Below are positions 54,248-63,315 of a stretch of DNA of 64,000 nt, piece after piece. The notes beneath the pieces are model-generated. The model was given only the letters and a program-made list of their open reading frames with translations. It did no database searches and was not told the origin of the DNA. The stretch comes from CAYZJD01 sp964483455 (GTDB lineage: Bacteria > Acidobacteriota > Terriglobia > Bryobacterales > Bryobacteraceae). The stretch covers positions 28,225 to 92,224 of the forward strand of contig CAZACK010000004.1 in NCBI GenBank assembly GCA_964483455.1, written 5' to 3'. How positions within the stretch are numbered: position 1 is the stretch's first letter; every line of letters begins with the position of its first letter. Made by a program: the position numbers and the translations under genes.

Positions 54248-54853
54248 ATGCGGCAAGCGATTGCACACTTGAAGCAGGCCGATCCCGTGCTCAAGCGGCT
54301 GATCGAGGAAATCGGTCCGTGCCGCATCCGCTATCTCGAGCCGGATTTCGAGGCGCTGGCCAAGGCGATCGTCTATCAACAGTTGAGCGGCAAGGTGGCT
54401 TCGACCATCTTCGGGCGGCTGGCGGCGGCTGCGGGCAACGGACGGGTCACGCCGGAGGAGTTGCTGCGGCTGTCCGCGCCGAAATTGCGGCGTGTCGGAC
54501 TATCGAGGCAGAAGATCGCTTATCTGCGCGACCTGGCGCGCCGGACAGTGTCCGGGGAACTTGACTTTCGCGCCCTGCGGCGTCTGCCCGACGACCGGGT
54601 GCAACAGCGGCTCATGGAGATCAAGGGCATCGGCTCGTGGACGGTCCACATGTTCCTGATCTTTGCCCTGCGCCGCATGGACGTTCTGCCGAGCGGCGAC
54701 CTCGGCATCCGCGCGGCGGTCAAGAAGGCCTATGCGCTCGAGAAGCTTCCTGAACCTCGCGAGATCGAGGAACTGGCGCGCGCCTGGAGGCCGTACGCCA
54801 GCGTCGCAAGCTGGTATCTCTGGCGCAGCCTGGAGACCGACGCCAACCTGTAA
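54248..54853 (+). CDS. DNA-3-methyladenine glycosylase II-like (AlkA/HhH-GPD) protein
   Basis: About 201 residues. The helix-hairpin-helix is LMEIKGIGSWTVHMFLI, and the catalytic Asp is in MDVLPSGDLGIRAAV, both as in AlkA-type HhH-GPD glycosylases that remove alkylated bases from DNA. The N-terminus resembles LEPDFEALAKAIVYQQLSGK. There is no AlkA N-terminal regulatory-type domain, so this is the short version. The ATG at 54248 fits the promoter box and the family start (MRQAIAHLKQADPVL). An ATG at 54209 adds 13 residues. It converges with the DapA-like gene, and a repeat-like half palindrome lies in the 50-bp gap. Confidence 0.88.
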   Translation: MRQAIAHLKQADPVLKRLIEEIGPCRIRYLEPDFEALAKAIVYQQLSGKVASTIFGRLAAAAGNGRVTPEELLRLSAPKLRRVGLSRQKIAYLRDLARRTVSGELDFRALRRLPDDRVQQRLMEIKGIGSWTVHMFLIFALRRMDVLPSGDLGIRAAVKKAYALEKLPEPREIEELARAWRPYASVASWYLWRSLETDANL

Positions 54854-54885
54854 GAATCGGTGACCGGCTGCCCCGTCCCCAACTT
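54853..54885. repeat. Half copy of the REP-like palindrome
   Basis: AATCGGTGACCGGCTGC followed by TCCCCAACTT resembles the arm AATCGGTGACAGGCTACGC of the palindrome at 62749-62841. The other arm is absent here. Confidence 0.45.
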
Positions 54886-54903
54886 GCGGCCCAGGGTCGA
54901 GGA

Positions 54904-55878
54904 CTAGGCGCGCAGGTGCGGCTTCAGCGCCGCGTAATGAAACTCAATCTCCTGGACGGCTTCCGGGGTAAGGCGCTCGTCGGTGAGGCGCGACACGGTG
55001 GTCTTGAACACGCCCCGCTTCCGCATGATGTAGCGCAGCGTGCCGGGAATCTCCTGGTCGAGGTTGATGAGCAGCAAGAGCTTGCTGAAGACGTCGAGCG
55101 CCTGCTCCTTCCTGCCGGCCTGGTATAGGTCCCAGACGCGGACGTACACATCGGCCAGCGGAGAGGCCGGGCAGGTGCCGTCGCCGCCGAGCCGCATCTC
55201 GTACATCCAGCCCCGCCCATGGTTGCCGCTGAAGATGCCTTTCACGGGCGGGCGATGTCTGGCCAGATCGATCATCCGCGGGATCACCGGAGGGTACTCC
55301 TCCTTGACATACGCGCAGTTGGGAAACTCGCGGGCCAGCGCGACGAGCGCCTCGACCTTCGGATCGATGTGCTTCGCCCCGCCGCTGGTCTGGACGAAGA
55401 TGGGACGCCTCGTCACCCGCGCCAGCGCCCGGTAGTAGTTCAGGAAGTCGTCGAGCGTATTGGCGTCGGCGGGCGGGATGGCGATGATGGCGTCGGGCCC
55501 GAGCTGTTCCGCCTGCCGTGCGTATTCGAGCATCGCCTCCGTGTTGGGCGCCTGCACCCCGAGGACCAGCGCCGGCCGCCGGCCCCGCGCTGCGCGGACA
55601 AGAAGCTCCATGCCGCGAAAGCGCTCTTCCTTGGTCAGAAGCCAGTACTCGCTTGCGAGCTGCGGCCAAACCATGCCGTGAACGCCGCAGCGGTCGAGGA
55701 AATCGACTTCCCTGACCAGATCGTCGAAGTCTACCTCCTTCGACCCGGTGAACGGCGTGGCCATGATGGGGAACACGCCGCGGATCGGCTTTTCCCCGGC
55801 GGCGTTGAGCGGGACGGCGAACGTTGACGGCGCGGCGAGCGCGGCGAGCAGTTGGCGGCGGGTGTAAGCAACGGGCAC
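54904..55878 (-). CDS. Dihydrodipicolinate synthase/NAL-family protein with export signal
   Basis: About 324 residues. The core is a (beta/alpha)8 aldolase of the DapA family: IRGVFPIMATPFTGSKEVDFDDLV, LVLGVQAPNTEAMLEYARQA, and a Schiff-base Lys in CAYVKEEYPP. Before it, VAYTRRQLLAALAAPSTFAVPL is a twin-arginine-like export signal, not expected in the cytosolic DapA enzyme. Start GTG at 55878 is four bases from an AGGAGG. It may cleave or make a sugar acid or keto acid in the periplasm. Lysine synthesis is unlikely. Confidence 0.75.
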   Translation of the reverse strand: MPVAYTRRQLLAALAAPSTFAVPLNAAGEKPIRGVFPIMATPFTGSKEVDFDDLVREVDFLDRCGVHGMVWPQLASEYWLLTKEERFRGMELLVRAARGRRPALVLGVQAPNTEAMLEYARQAEQLGPDAIIAIPPADANTLDDFLNYYRALARVTRRPIFVQTSGGAKHIDPKVEALVALAREFPNCAYVKEEYPPVIPRMIDLARHRPPVKGIFSGNHGRGWMYEMRLGGDGTCPASPLADVYVRVWDLYQAGRKEQALDVFSKLLLLINLDQEIPGTLRYIMRKRGVFKTTVSRLTDERLTPEAVQEIEFHYAALKPHLRA

Positions 55879-55896
55879 ATTGCCTCCTGAGGTCAC

Positions 55897-56315
55897 ACAA
55901 TCACACCAAGTTACCTTCTTTCATCGTAATGCGGCCAGGGCCCCGTGCGGCGCCAGCCGGAAGTGATCAGACTGGTCGAACATGGGAGTCGGCTCGAAGT
56001 CGCCAGGCTCGCGAAGATGATGGAGATGAGGTCGCGGGATCCCTCCTCCAGCCCGGGGGCCTGCTCGCCGGTCAGCACCGGAGTGGTGGTGGCCTCCCGG
56101 ACAGTCGTAGAAATGCCGCCCGCGGTCCGCAGGAGCTTGCGGCGCGTGAGTCCTGCCTTCCTTTCGTCGGCTGTTGCCGGCTAAAGAAGGATACCGAAAG
56201 GCGGTCGGGCGGACAACAGACAGTAATCTACACTTCTTTTTTTGGCTTTTTCCTATGGTATCTGTGATACACTGACGCTCTCCGGGCAACCGGATCGAAC
56301 AAAGGAGACGCGCGA
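55897..56315. other. 419-bp gap with decayed Tat signal and candidate promoter
   Basis: On the minus strand at about 56149-56110 the codons for TRRKLLRTAGG, a Tat-signal-like motif, are readable but lack a start codon. Near 56242-56271 a possible promoter precedes the small ORF at 56316. Nothing else supportable. Confidence 0.35.
56242..56271 (+). promoter_or_regulatory. Candidate promoter of the small membrane peptide
   Basis: TTGGCT (56242-56247) and GATACA (56266-56271, preceded by TGT as an extended -10) are separated by 18 bp. GTATC-tgt-GATAC, a small inverted repeat, overlaps the -10. The start of the message would be about 40 bp before the ATG at 56316. Confidence 0.4.
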
Positions 56316-56417
56316 ATGGACAATACCACGCTGTCGGCAATTCTTTGGATCGCGGCCGGGGCGGTACTCGCCCTCTACCTGCTTCGCCGCCGGAAACGGA
56401 AGATGGCGGGCAAGTAA
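56316..56417 (+). CDS. 33-residue single-pass membrane peptide
   Basis: ATG at 56316, stop TAA at 56415-56417. AGGAG lies eight bases before the ATG (56303-56307), a canonical ribosome site. The peptide is MDNTTLSAILW, then a hydrophobic segment (about 8-23, IAAGAVLALYLL), then a strongly basic tail RRRKRKMAGK, the pattern of a one-helix inner-membrane peptide with its C-terminus in the cytoplasm. I know no named family. It lies 115 bp upstream of the sulfatase gene on the same strand and may be its leader gene or an independent small protein. Confidence 0.6.
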   Translation: MDNTTLSAILWIAAGAVLALYLLRRRKRKMAGK

Positions 56418-56532
56418 TCCCGCCGGGAAGCTCGCAGGGCGCCTGCGCCCTTGCGGCGCGCCGCCGAGGCGCCGCCGGGGCTTCTTCTCCGGTCACCGCT
56501 CCGGGCTGCTGGACGGGTCAGGATGTGTGTCT

Positions 56533-57990
56533 GTGCTCAGCCGTCGTAGTTGTCTGCGCACTCTGGCGTCTTCCTTCGCCGCGCCGCTGGTCGCCAGGCC
56601 GCCGCGTCGTAATCTCGTCCTCATCCTCTCCGACGATCACCGCTATGACATGATGGGGTGCCGCGGGCACCCGTGGCTGAATACCCCCAGCCTGGACCGG
56701 CTTGCCCGGGACGGCGTGCTCTTCGAGAATGCTTTCGTCACCACCGCGCTGTGCTCGCCGAGCCGGGCGTCGATTCTCTCCAGCCGCTACGTCCATTCTC
56801 ACGGGGTGACTGATAACGTGACGCCTCTGCCTCGCGGCCTGGTGACGTTTCCGCAGGTTCTTCAGCGGAACGGCTACCGCACCGGCTTCATCGGCAAGTG
56901 GCACATGGGCGGTGAGAGCGACGAGCCGCGGCCGGGATTCGACCGCTGGATTTCCTTCCGGGGGCAAGGCCAGTACCGCGATCCGATCCTCAACGTCGAC
57001 GGCAGCCGGCGTCAGGCGGCGGGCTACGTCACCGACCTCCTTACCGAGGAGGCGCTGCGGTTCATTCGGGAAAACTCCGCACGTCCGTTCTTCATCTACT
57101 TGTCGCACAAGGCAGTGCACGCGGAGTTCGTTCCGGCGGACCGGCACAAGGACCTCTATCGGGACCAGCCCGTTCCGCACCCCGCCTCGATGGCGAATAC
57201 CGAGGAAACCTACCGGGGAAAGCCCGATTGGGTCCGCCGCCAGCGCAATTCCTGGCACGGCGTGGACGGGATGTACGATCACCGGCTTGGGGGCTTCGAC
57301 GACTTCTATCGCAGTTATTGCCGGACACTCGCCGCCCTGGACGAAAGCGTCGGCAGAGTCTTGGATGAGCTGGACCGGCTCGGCCTGTCGAACGACACCC
57401 TGGTCCTCTACATGGGAGACAACGGTTTCCTGCTCGGCGAGCATGGGCTGATCGACAAGCGAGCGATGTACGAGCCCTCGATCCGGGTGCCGATGATGGC
57501 GCGCTGTCCGGACCTGTTTCCGGGAGGCGGCCGCCCCGTGGGGATGGCCCTCAACCTCGACATCGCACCCACGTTCCTGGAAGCGGCGGGCTTGAGTGCG
57601 CCAGCCGGCATGCACGGTCGTTCCCTGCTGAGCCTCATTCGCGGGGCCCCAGGCTGGCGCACCGAGTTCCTCTACGAGTACTTTTGGGAGCGGGATTACC
57701 CGCAGACGCCGACCGTCCTCGGACTCCGCACGGACCGCCACAGCTACATGCATTACCACGGGATCTGGGATCTCGACGAGTTGTATGACATCCGGAAAGA
57801 CCCTGACCAGAGGAACAACCTGCTGGCCGCCGTCCGGCTCACCACACAAAGCGGCCGGCTTGACAACCAGATCAAAGACCCCGAGTTGCGAAAGCTCGTC
57901 GCGGACTTGCAGGGGAGAATGAAGCGCATCCTGGCGGAGACCGGCGGGCGGGTGGACCCCACCTGGTCCTCGCTTGGGCACGCGTGGTAA
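56533..57990 (+). CDS. Sulfatase (formylglycine-dependent, AtsA type)
   Basis: A 485-residue exported arylsulfatase-family protein. The signal (LSRRSCLRTLASSFAAPLVA) is twin-arginine-like. The catalytic domain begins NLVLILSDDHRYDMMG, and the formylglycine Cys is in TTALCSPSRASILSSRY (Cys-x-Pro-Ser-Arg, the sulfatase signature). Metal and sulfate ligands appear as GKWHMGG and YMGDNGFLLGEHG, and the C-terminus ends in the usual beta-strand region. Sulfatases need a maturase (anSME or FGE), not seen here. The start is uncertain: GTG 56533 has AGGA nine bases before it, and GTG 56527 is the alternative. It may act on sulfated polysaccharides, an inference that would fit the fucosidase and receptor nearby. 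Confidence 0.88.
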   Translation: MLSRRSCLRTLASSFAAPLVARPPRRNLVLILSDDHRYDMMGCRGHPWLNTPSLDRLARDGVLFENAFVTTALCSPSRASILSSRYVHSHGVTDNVTPLPRGLVTFPQVLQRNGYRTGFIGKWHMGGESDEPRPGFDRWISFRGQGQYRDPILNVDGSRRQAAGYVTDLLTEEALRFIRENSARPFFIYLSHKAVHAEFVPADRHKDLYRDQPVPHPASMANTEETYRGKPDWVRRQRNSWHGVDGMYDHRLGGFDDFYRSYCRTLAALDESVGRVLDELDRLGLSNDTLVLYMGDNGFLLGEHGLIDKRAMYEPSIRVPMMARCPDLFPGGGRPVGMALNLDIAPTFLEAAGLSAPAGMHGRSLLSLIRGAPGWRTEFLYEYFWERDYPQTPTVLGLRTDRHSYMHYHGIWDLDELYDIRKDPDQRNNLLAAVRLTTQSGRLDNQIKDPELRKLVADLQGRMKRILAETGGRVDPTWSSLGHAW

Positions 57991-58126
57991 GGCGTCCGTG
58001 TACACCATCACCTGGTTGTGGGGCCTTCGGCCAAGAAAGAGAGAACGACCGCCGAGGGCGCACCATCTCGGCGAGGGTTCCGCCAGGACGGTTTCGGCGA
58101 AGCTCACGGTGGAATAAGGCGCCAGG

Positions 58127-58135
58127 TGCTAGAAT
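58127..58135 (+). promoter_or_regulatory. Extended -10 promoter of the apt-ispE-prs run
   Basis: TGC followed by TAGAAT (58130-58135) is an extended -10 element, 26 bp before the apt ATG at 58162. No clear -35, as is usual with extended -10 promoters. Confidence 0.4.
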
Positions 58136-58161
58136 ACTCTGGCTGCCGCCTTTACTAACTC

Positions 58162-58679
<518 letters not shown>

Positions 58680-58683
<4 letters not shown>

Positions 58684-59642
58684 GCAGCCTTCCGCGTCGA
58701 GCCCGCGTCCGTGCGTGCGCGAAGTTGAACCTGAGCCTCAAGGTTCTCGGCAAAAGGCCGGACGGCTTCCACGAGCTGCGGACGGTGTTTCAGACCATCA
58801 ACCTGGCCGACACCCTCGACCTGGAATTCATCCCGGCCCGCCGCACGAGCCTGGAGCTGGCCTGCTCGATCGACATCCCGAACAACCTCGTGGAACGGGC
58901 CGCGCGGCTGGTGATGGAGTCGGCTCGCGCAACAGGCCGCGTCTCGATGCGGCTCGACAAGCGAATCCCGATTGGCGGCGGCCTGGGCGGCGGTTCGACC
59001 GACGCAGCCGCGGTCCTGCTCGCGCTTCCAGTGTTGGCAGGCAAGCGGGTATCGCTGCTGGAGATGCTGCGGATGGCCGCCGATCTCGGCAGCGACGTTC
59101 CGTTCTTCCTTCTCGGTGGAACGGCAATCGGCCTGGGTCGTGGCTCGGAGGTCTATCCGCTTCCTGACCCGCCGGGTTGGCGCGGCCTGCTCGTCGCGCC
59201 CGGAGTGCACGTGTCCACTCCGGAGGCGTACGCCGGGCTTGGCCGCGAATTGACTTTGCTCGCGCCGCCCGATATCCTGAGTATTTTCCAGTCTTGTGTT
59301 TGGGTGACGGGAGCGCGTGTGCCGGCGGAGGCTTGGCCGGCGCCGGCGGAAAACGATTTCGAAGATTCCGTTTTGCGCCAGTACCCTCAGTTGAAGTCAA
59401 TCAAGCGGACACTACTGAGGCAGGGGGCGGAGCCGGCGCTGATGACCGGCAGCGGTTCCGCTGTGTGCGGAGTGTTCCGTTCCCAGACCCGCCTCGAGCG
59501 GGCTCTCCGATCCTTCCGGAAGGAGAAGGTGTTTGAGATCGCGCCGGTGAGCCGCGCGCGCTACCGATGGCTGTGGTGGCGCGGCCTGCGGGCGCACATC
59601 GACGAAAAAACATGGCCGCCGCAAAGCCGGTACGAGCGCTGA
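58680..59642 (+). CDS. ispE: 4-diphosphocytidyl-2-C-methyl-D-erythritol kinase
   Basis: A 320-residue GHMP-fold kinase of the non-mevalonate isoprenoid pathway. The N-terminus has CAKLNLSLKVLGKRPDGFHEL, the ATP-binding glycine loop is PIGGGLGGGSTDAAAVLLAL, and the C-terminal LMTGSGSAVCGVF is the third GHMP motif. Its end overlaps the prs start by 31 bp. The chain apt-ispE-prs-rplY-pth is the common order in many bacteria. Confidence 0.94.
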
Positions 59643-60613
59643 GGCTCGAACGCCCGCCTGTGCAGGCGCTCAATTTCGACCGCCTGAAAGTCTTCACCGG
59701 GAACGCCAACCGCGCCCTGGCCGAGGAGATGTGCCAGTGCCTGGGAGGCCCGCTCGGCGACGCGCAGGTGAAATCGTTTTCCGACGGGGAGATCTATATC
59801 CAGGTCCAGGAGAACGTCCGCGGCGCCGACGTGTTCGTGGTGCAGCCAACCTGCACGCCGGTGGAGCGCCACCTGCTCGAGCTGCTGTTGATGATCGATG
59901 CGCTCAAGCGCGCCTCGGCCGACCGCGTCACGGCGGTGCTGCCTTACTACGGCTATGCGCGCCAGGATCGGAAAGACAAGCCGCGGGTCCCCATCTCGGC
60001 AAAACTCATCGCCAGCCTGATCGAGCGCGCCGGGGCAGACCGCGTGCTGGCGCTGGATCTCCACGCGGCGCAAATTCAAGGTTTTTTCGACGTCCCGGTG
60101 GATCACCTCTTCGCCGCCCCGGTGTTGATTGACCATTTCCGGTCGGCGGGCATGTCGAACCTGACGGTGATTTCGCCCGACGCCGGCGGCGTGGAGCGCG
60201 CGCGGGCCTTCGCCAAACGGATGAGAGCGCCGCTGGCGATCATCGACAAGCGCCGCGAGGAAGTGAACGTTGCCGAGGTGATGCACATCATCGGTCGCGT
60301 CCGGGGCCGGCACTGCCTGATCGTCGACGACTTGATCGACACCGCCGGCACGCTGGTCAAGGCGGCCGAGGCGTTGCTGAAGCAGGGAGCGGCGAGCGTT
60401 AACGCCTGCGCCGCCCACGCCGTTCTCTCCGGGCCGGCGGTGGAGCGCATTCAGTCGTCCGAGATCCGGGAAGTGGTTGTTACGAATTCCATCCCGTTGC
60501 GGGAGGAGGCGCGGCAGTGCGCGAAGATCCGCGTGCTGTCGGTGGCGCCGCTGCTCGCGCGGGCGGTTCAGTCCATCCACGAGGAGACGTCCGTCAGCAC
60601 GCTCTTCGTTTGA
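59612..60613 (+). CDS. prs: Ribose-phosphate pyrophosphokinase (PRPP synthetase)
   Basis: A 333-residue enzyme that makes PRPP from ribose-5-phosphate and ATP, feeding the pyrE and apt reactions in this window. It shows LKVFTGNANRALAEEMC, the PRPP motif DLHAAQIQGFFDVPVDHL, VISPDAGGVERARAFAKR and CLIVDDLIDTAGTLVKAAEAL. The start at 59612 (MAAAKPV) is favoured. The open frame begins earlier at 59567, inside ispE. The N-terminus is about 20 residues longer than in the E. coli enzyme. Confidence 0.95.
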   Translation: MAAAKPVRALRLERPPVQALNFDRLKVFTGNANRALAEEMCQCLGGPLGDAQVKSFSDGEIYIQVQENVRGADVFVVQPTCTPVERHLLELLLMIDALKRASADRVTAVLPYYGYARQDRKDKPRVPISAKLIASLIERAGADRVLALDLHAAQIQGFFDVPVDHLFAAPVLIDHFRSAGMSNLTVISPDAGGVERARAFAKRMRAPLAIIDKRREEVNVAEVMHIIGRVRGRHCLIVDDLIDTAGTLVKAAEALLKQGAASVNACAAHAVLSGPAVERIQSSEIREVVVTNSIPLREEARQCAKIRVLSVAPLLARAVQSIHEETSVSTLFV

Positions 60614-60676
60614 TTTATGGCCCGGCGCCGCAGCCCACGTCCATCGGACCTGCGTCCCGGCAAAAGGAGTTGGTAG

Positions 60677-61360
60677 ATGAGAAAGGACATTACAGTCGCG
60701 GCGGATGTTCGGGAAGGCCGCGGCAAGAACGAGGCTCGCCGCCTTCGAGCGGCGGGAAGAGCCCCGGCGGTAGTCTACGGGGCGGCGAAGGAGACCCTGG
60801 CGCTCTCGGTGAATCCGAAAGAGATCGTCCGGATTCTGCATTCGAGCACCGGCCACAACACGATCTTCGACCTGGACATCAAGAATGGGGAAAAGGGCGA
60901 GAAAACGCCGGTGATGATTGTCGACTGGCAGTTTGATCCTGTCAGGGATAACCTGCTGCACGTGGACCTCAAGAGGATCGACCTGACCAAGCGGCTGAGG
61001 GTTTCCATACCCGTGCATACCCACGGCGATCCGAAGGGCGTCAAGCAGCAGGGAGGCTTGCTCGAGATTGTCACCCGCGAGATCGAAGTCGAATGCCTGC
61101 CGGATGAAATCCCGGAACATCTGACGATTGAAGTCGCCGATCTCATGATCGGCCAGAACAGGCGTGCTTCAGCGGTGCCGCTGGCCGGATCGATGACGCT
61201 GCTCAGCCCTTCGGACACGGTCATCGCGCACGTGATCGAATTGCGCCATCACGAGGAAGCGCCGGCCGCCGCCGCGGAGGCTGCCCCGGCCGCCGCCGAG
61301 CCCGAAGTGATCAAGAAAGGCAGGAAAGAAGAGGAAGCGGGCGAGGAGAAGAAGAAGTAG
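60677..61360 (+). CDS. rplY: 50S ribosomal protein L25/general stress protein Ctc
   Basis: A 227-residue 5S rRNA-binding protein of the long (Ctc) form. The N-terminal L25 domain (about 1-95) begins RKDITVAADVREGRGKNEARRLRAAG. The C-terminal domain has HTHGDPKGVKQQGGLLEIVTREIEVECLPDEIPEHL, and the tail is an Ala-, Glu- and Lys-rich disordered stretch. AAAAGGAG lies seven bases before the ATG. Confidence 0.94.
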   Translation: MRKDITVAADVREGRGKNEARRLRAAGRAPAVVYGAAKETLALSVNPKEIVRILHSSTGHNTIFDLDIKNGEKGEKTPVMIVDWQFDPVRDNLLHVDLKRIDLTKRLRVSIPVHTHGDPKGVKQQGGLLEIVTREIEVECLPDEIPEHLTIEVADLMIGQNRRASAVPLAGSMTLLSPSDTVIAHVIELRHHEEAPAAAAEAAPAAAEPEVIKKGRKEEEAGEEKKK

Positions 61361-61408
61361 GCCGGTCGCGGAGTCGCCAAGGTGGAACGGGAAGGGGAGG
61401 GATCATCC

Positions 61409-62026
61409 GTGCCGAAGTCAAGGGCCTCGCAATCCGCCACCCGGCTGATCGTGGGGCTCGGCAATCCCGGCCCGGAGTTCGAGAACACCCCCCACAATCT
61501 GGGTTTTCTGGTGATCGACCGGCTGGCGGAGCGCCACGGGGTCCGGGTGAGTCGCAAGGAGTGCATGGCCCTGGTGGGCGCCGGACGCGTGAAAGGCGCG
61601 CGCGTCGTGCTGGTGAAGCCCCAGACCTACATGAATCTCAGCGGACATGCGGTGAAAGCGCTGCTGGAGAAACACTCGATTCCGGTGGAGGACCTGGTGG
61701 TGATCTACGACGATCTGGACCTGCCCTGGGCTTCGATCCGGATTAGAGCCAGGGGATCCTCGGGCGGGCACCACGGGGCGGAATCGGTGAGCCGCTGCGT
61801 CAGCTCGACCGGGTTCCCCCGTGTGAGGCTGGGGATCGCTGGTTTCAAAGTCGGCAACGGCGCGGCCTTTGTGCTGTCGCCGTTCCGGCGCGGGCAAGCG
61901 AAGGAATTGGACGAACTGCTGGACCGTGCCGTTGATGCAGTCGAGTCAATTATTTCCTCGGGCGTCGAAAAGTCCATGACGAAATTCAATCGTCGCGCCC
62001 GGGGTAAACAAGCTGAGGAAGAATGA
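61409..62026 (+). CDS. pth: Peptidyl-tRNA hydrolase
   Basis: A 205-residue enzyme that recycles peptidyl-tRNA. Motifs: IVGLGNPGPEFENTPHNLGF with the catalytic His in PHNLGF, KPQTYMNLSGHAVKALL, and YDDLDLPWASIRIRARGSSGGHHG. The start GTG at 61409 is chosen because GGGAGG lies eight bases upstream. An in-frame GTG at 61382 would add nine residues. Its stop overlaps the rpsF start (ATGA). Confidence 0.94.
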   Translation: MPKSRASQSATRLIVGLGNPGPEFENTPHNLGFLVIDRLAERHGVRVSRKECMALVGAGRVKGARVVLVKPQTYMNLSGHAVKALLEKHSIPVEDLVVIYDDLDLPWASIRIRARGSSGGHHGAESVSRCVSSTGFPRVRLGIAGFKVGNGAAFVLSPFRRGQAKELDELLDRAVDAVESIISSGVEKSMTKFNRRARGKQAEEE

Positions 62027-62448
62027 GAGTCTACGAAGAGCTGTTCATTGTCAAACCCAACGCCGCTGACGAGGAGGTCGACCAGGTGATCGAGCAGATC
62101 TCGCAGGTCGTCTCCGGCGCTGGCGGCGCGGTCGAGAAGACCGAGAAATGGGGCGTCCGCAAGCTGGCCTATCGGGTGGCGAAGCACGATGAGGGCGGCT
62201 ACGTCTTGGTGCTGTTCAAGTCGGGGCCCCAGGCGGTGAAAGAGATCGAGAGGCGCCTGCGCGTGTCGGACCTGGTCCTGAAGTATCTCACCGTCCGCAT
62301 CGATGAGAAACAACGGCGGATCGACAAGCGCAGGAAGGAACGCGAAAAGCGAGCCGCGCGGAAGCCCCCGCCGGCGGCGCCGATGCCGCAGGCCCCCGCC
62401 GCCGAGGACATCATGGCCCGCGGCAGTGCGCCGGAGGAGGAAGAGTAA
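62023..62448 (+). CDS. rpsF: 30S ribosomal protein S6
   Basis: A 141-residue ribosomal protein that pairs with S18 on the small-subunit platform. It opens with MRVYEELFIVKPNAADEEVDQVIE and has KWGVRKLAYRVAKHDEGGYVLVLF. The C-terminus is a basic and Pro/Ala-rich extension beyond the usual 100 residues. It overlaps pth by four bases. Confidence 0.95.
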   Translation: MRVYEELFIVKPNAADEEVDQVIEQISQVVSGAGGAVEKTEKWGVRKLAYRVAKHDEGGYVLVLFKSGPQAVKEIERRLRVSDLVLKYLTVRIDEKQRRIDKRRKEREKRAARKPPPAAPMPQAPAAEDIMARGSAPEEEE

Positions 62449-62451
62449 GCG

Positions 62452-62748
62452 ATGGCGGAAACCAAAGGCAGGCCGATCAGCGCCTCCCAGAGGCCGACCG
62501 GCACCGACAAGGCGATCGGAAGCAAGAAGCAGTATTTCCGCCGCAAGAAGGTGTGCCGGTTCTGCGTCGAGAAGATCGACGATATCAACTACAAAGACGT
62601 GAGGCTGCTTTCCTCGTTCATCTCGGAACGGGGGAAGATCGTGCCGCGCCGGCTATCCGGCGTGTGCACGCCGCACCAGCGGAGGCTGAGCGAGGCGATC
62701 AAGCAGGCTCGGAACATCGCCCTGCTGCCGTTCGCCTCGCCCGTCTAG
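62452..62748 (+). CDS. rpsR: 30S ribosomal protein S18
   Basis: A 98-residue protein with KKVCRFCVEKIDDINYKDVRLL, whose CxxC pair is a zinc-type remnant, and the conserved ISERGKIVPRRLSGVCTPHQRRL. It lies three bases after rpsF, as in the usual rpsF-rpsR-rplI order. A large palindrome follows its stop. Confidence 0.95.
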   Translation: MAETKGRPISASQRPTGTDKAIGSKKQYFRRKKVCRFCVEKIDDINYKDVRLLSSFISERGKIVPRRLSGVCTPHQRRLSEAIKQARNIALLPFASPV

Positions 62749-62841
62749 AAATTCGGTGACAGGCTGCGCAATCCCCAATTGCACCCGCCGGCAAAGTCCG
62801 GCGACGGCGAAATGGGGGATTGCGTAGCCTGTCACCGATTT
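62749..62841. repeat. REP-like palindromic element between rpsR and rplI
   Basis: The left arm 62749-62780 (AAATTCGGTGACAGGCTG...) and the right arm 62810-62841 (complement AAATCGGTGACAGGCTAC...) are inverted repeats matching over about 28 bp, with one G/A mismatch and small indels. The loop itself has the hairpin CGCCGG-caaagt-CCGGCG. The element ends four bases before the ribosome site of rplI. A diverged half copy is at 54853-54885. Confidence 0.8.
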
Positions 62842-62855
62842 CCAAGGAGATGCTC

Positions 62856-63302
62856 ATGGAAGTGATTTTGCGAGAAGACATCGCCAAGCTCGGGAATCGC
62901 GGCGAGGTCGTCAAGGTCGCCGACGGGTATGCGCGGAACTTCCTGCTGCCGAAGCGCCTTGCCGTCCCCGCCACCGAGGGCAACAAGAAGATCATCGAGC
63001 AGGAGCGGCAGGCTCACCTCCGCCGCGAGGCCAAGGAGAAGGTGGACGCCGAGGACCTCGCCAGGATGCTGGCCGGGGTTACGGTCGCGATCACGCAGAA
63101 GGCCGGCGAGCAGGATCAGCTCTTCGGCTCGGTGACGGCGAGCGACATCGCCCGCGCGCTCGAGAAGCAGAATTTCACCATCGACCGCCGCAAGATTCAT
63201 CTCGACGAGACGATCAAGCAGCTCGGCGAATACAAAGTGCAGGTGCGGCTCCATCGCGACGTGACCGCCGAGATCGGCGTGCACGTGCTGCGGGAAGAAT
63301 AG
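62856..63302 (+). CDS. rplI: 50S ribosomal protein L9
   Basis: A 148-residue 23S-binding protein with two domains joined by a long helix. N-terminus: MEVILREDIAKLGNRGEVVKVADGYARNFLLP. C-terminus: LFGSVTASDIARALEKQNFTIDRRKIHLDETIKQLGEY. AGGAG is six bases before the ATG at 62856. A second ATG six bases upstream (62850) is too close to it. Confidence 0.96.
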   Translation: MEVILREDIAKLGNRGEVVKVADGYARNFLLPKRLAVPATEGNKKIIEQERQAHLRREAKEKVDAEDLARMLAGVTVAITQKAGEQDQLFGSVTASDIARALEKQNFTIDRRKIHLDETIKQLGEYKVQVRLHRDVTAEIGVHVLREE

Positions 63303-63315
63303 GAGAGAGGCCGAT

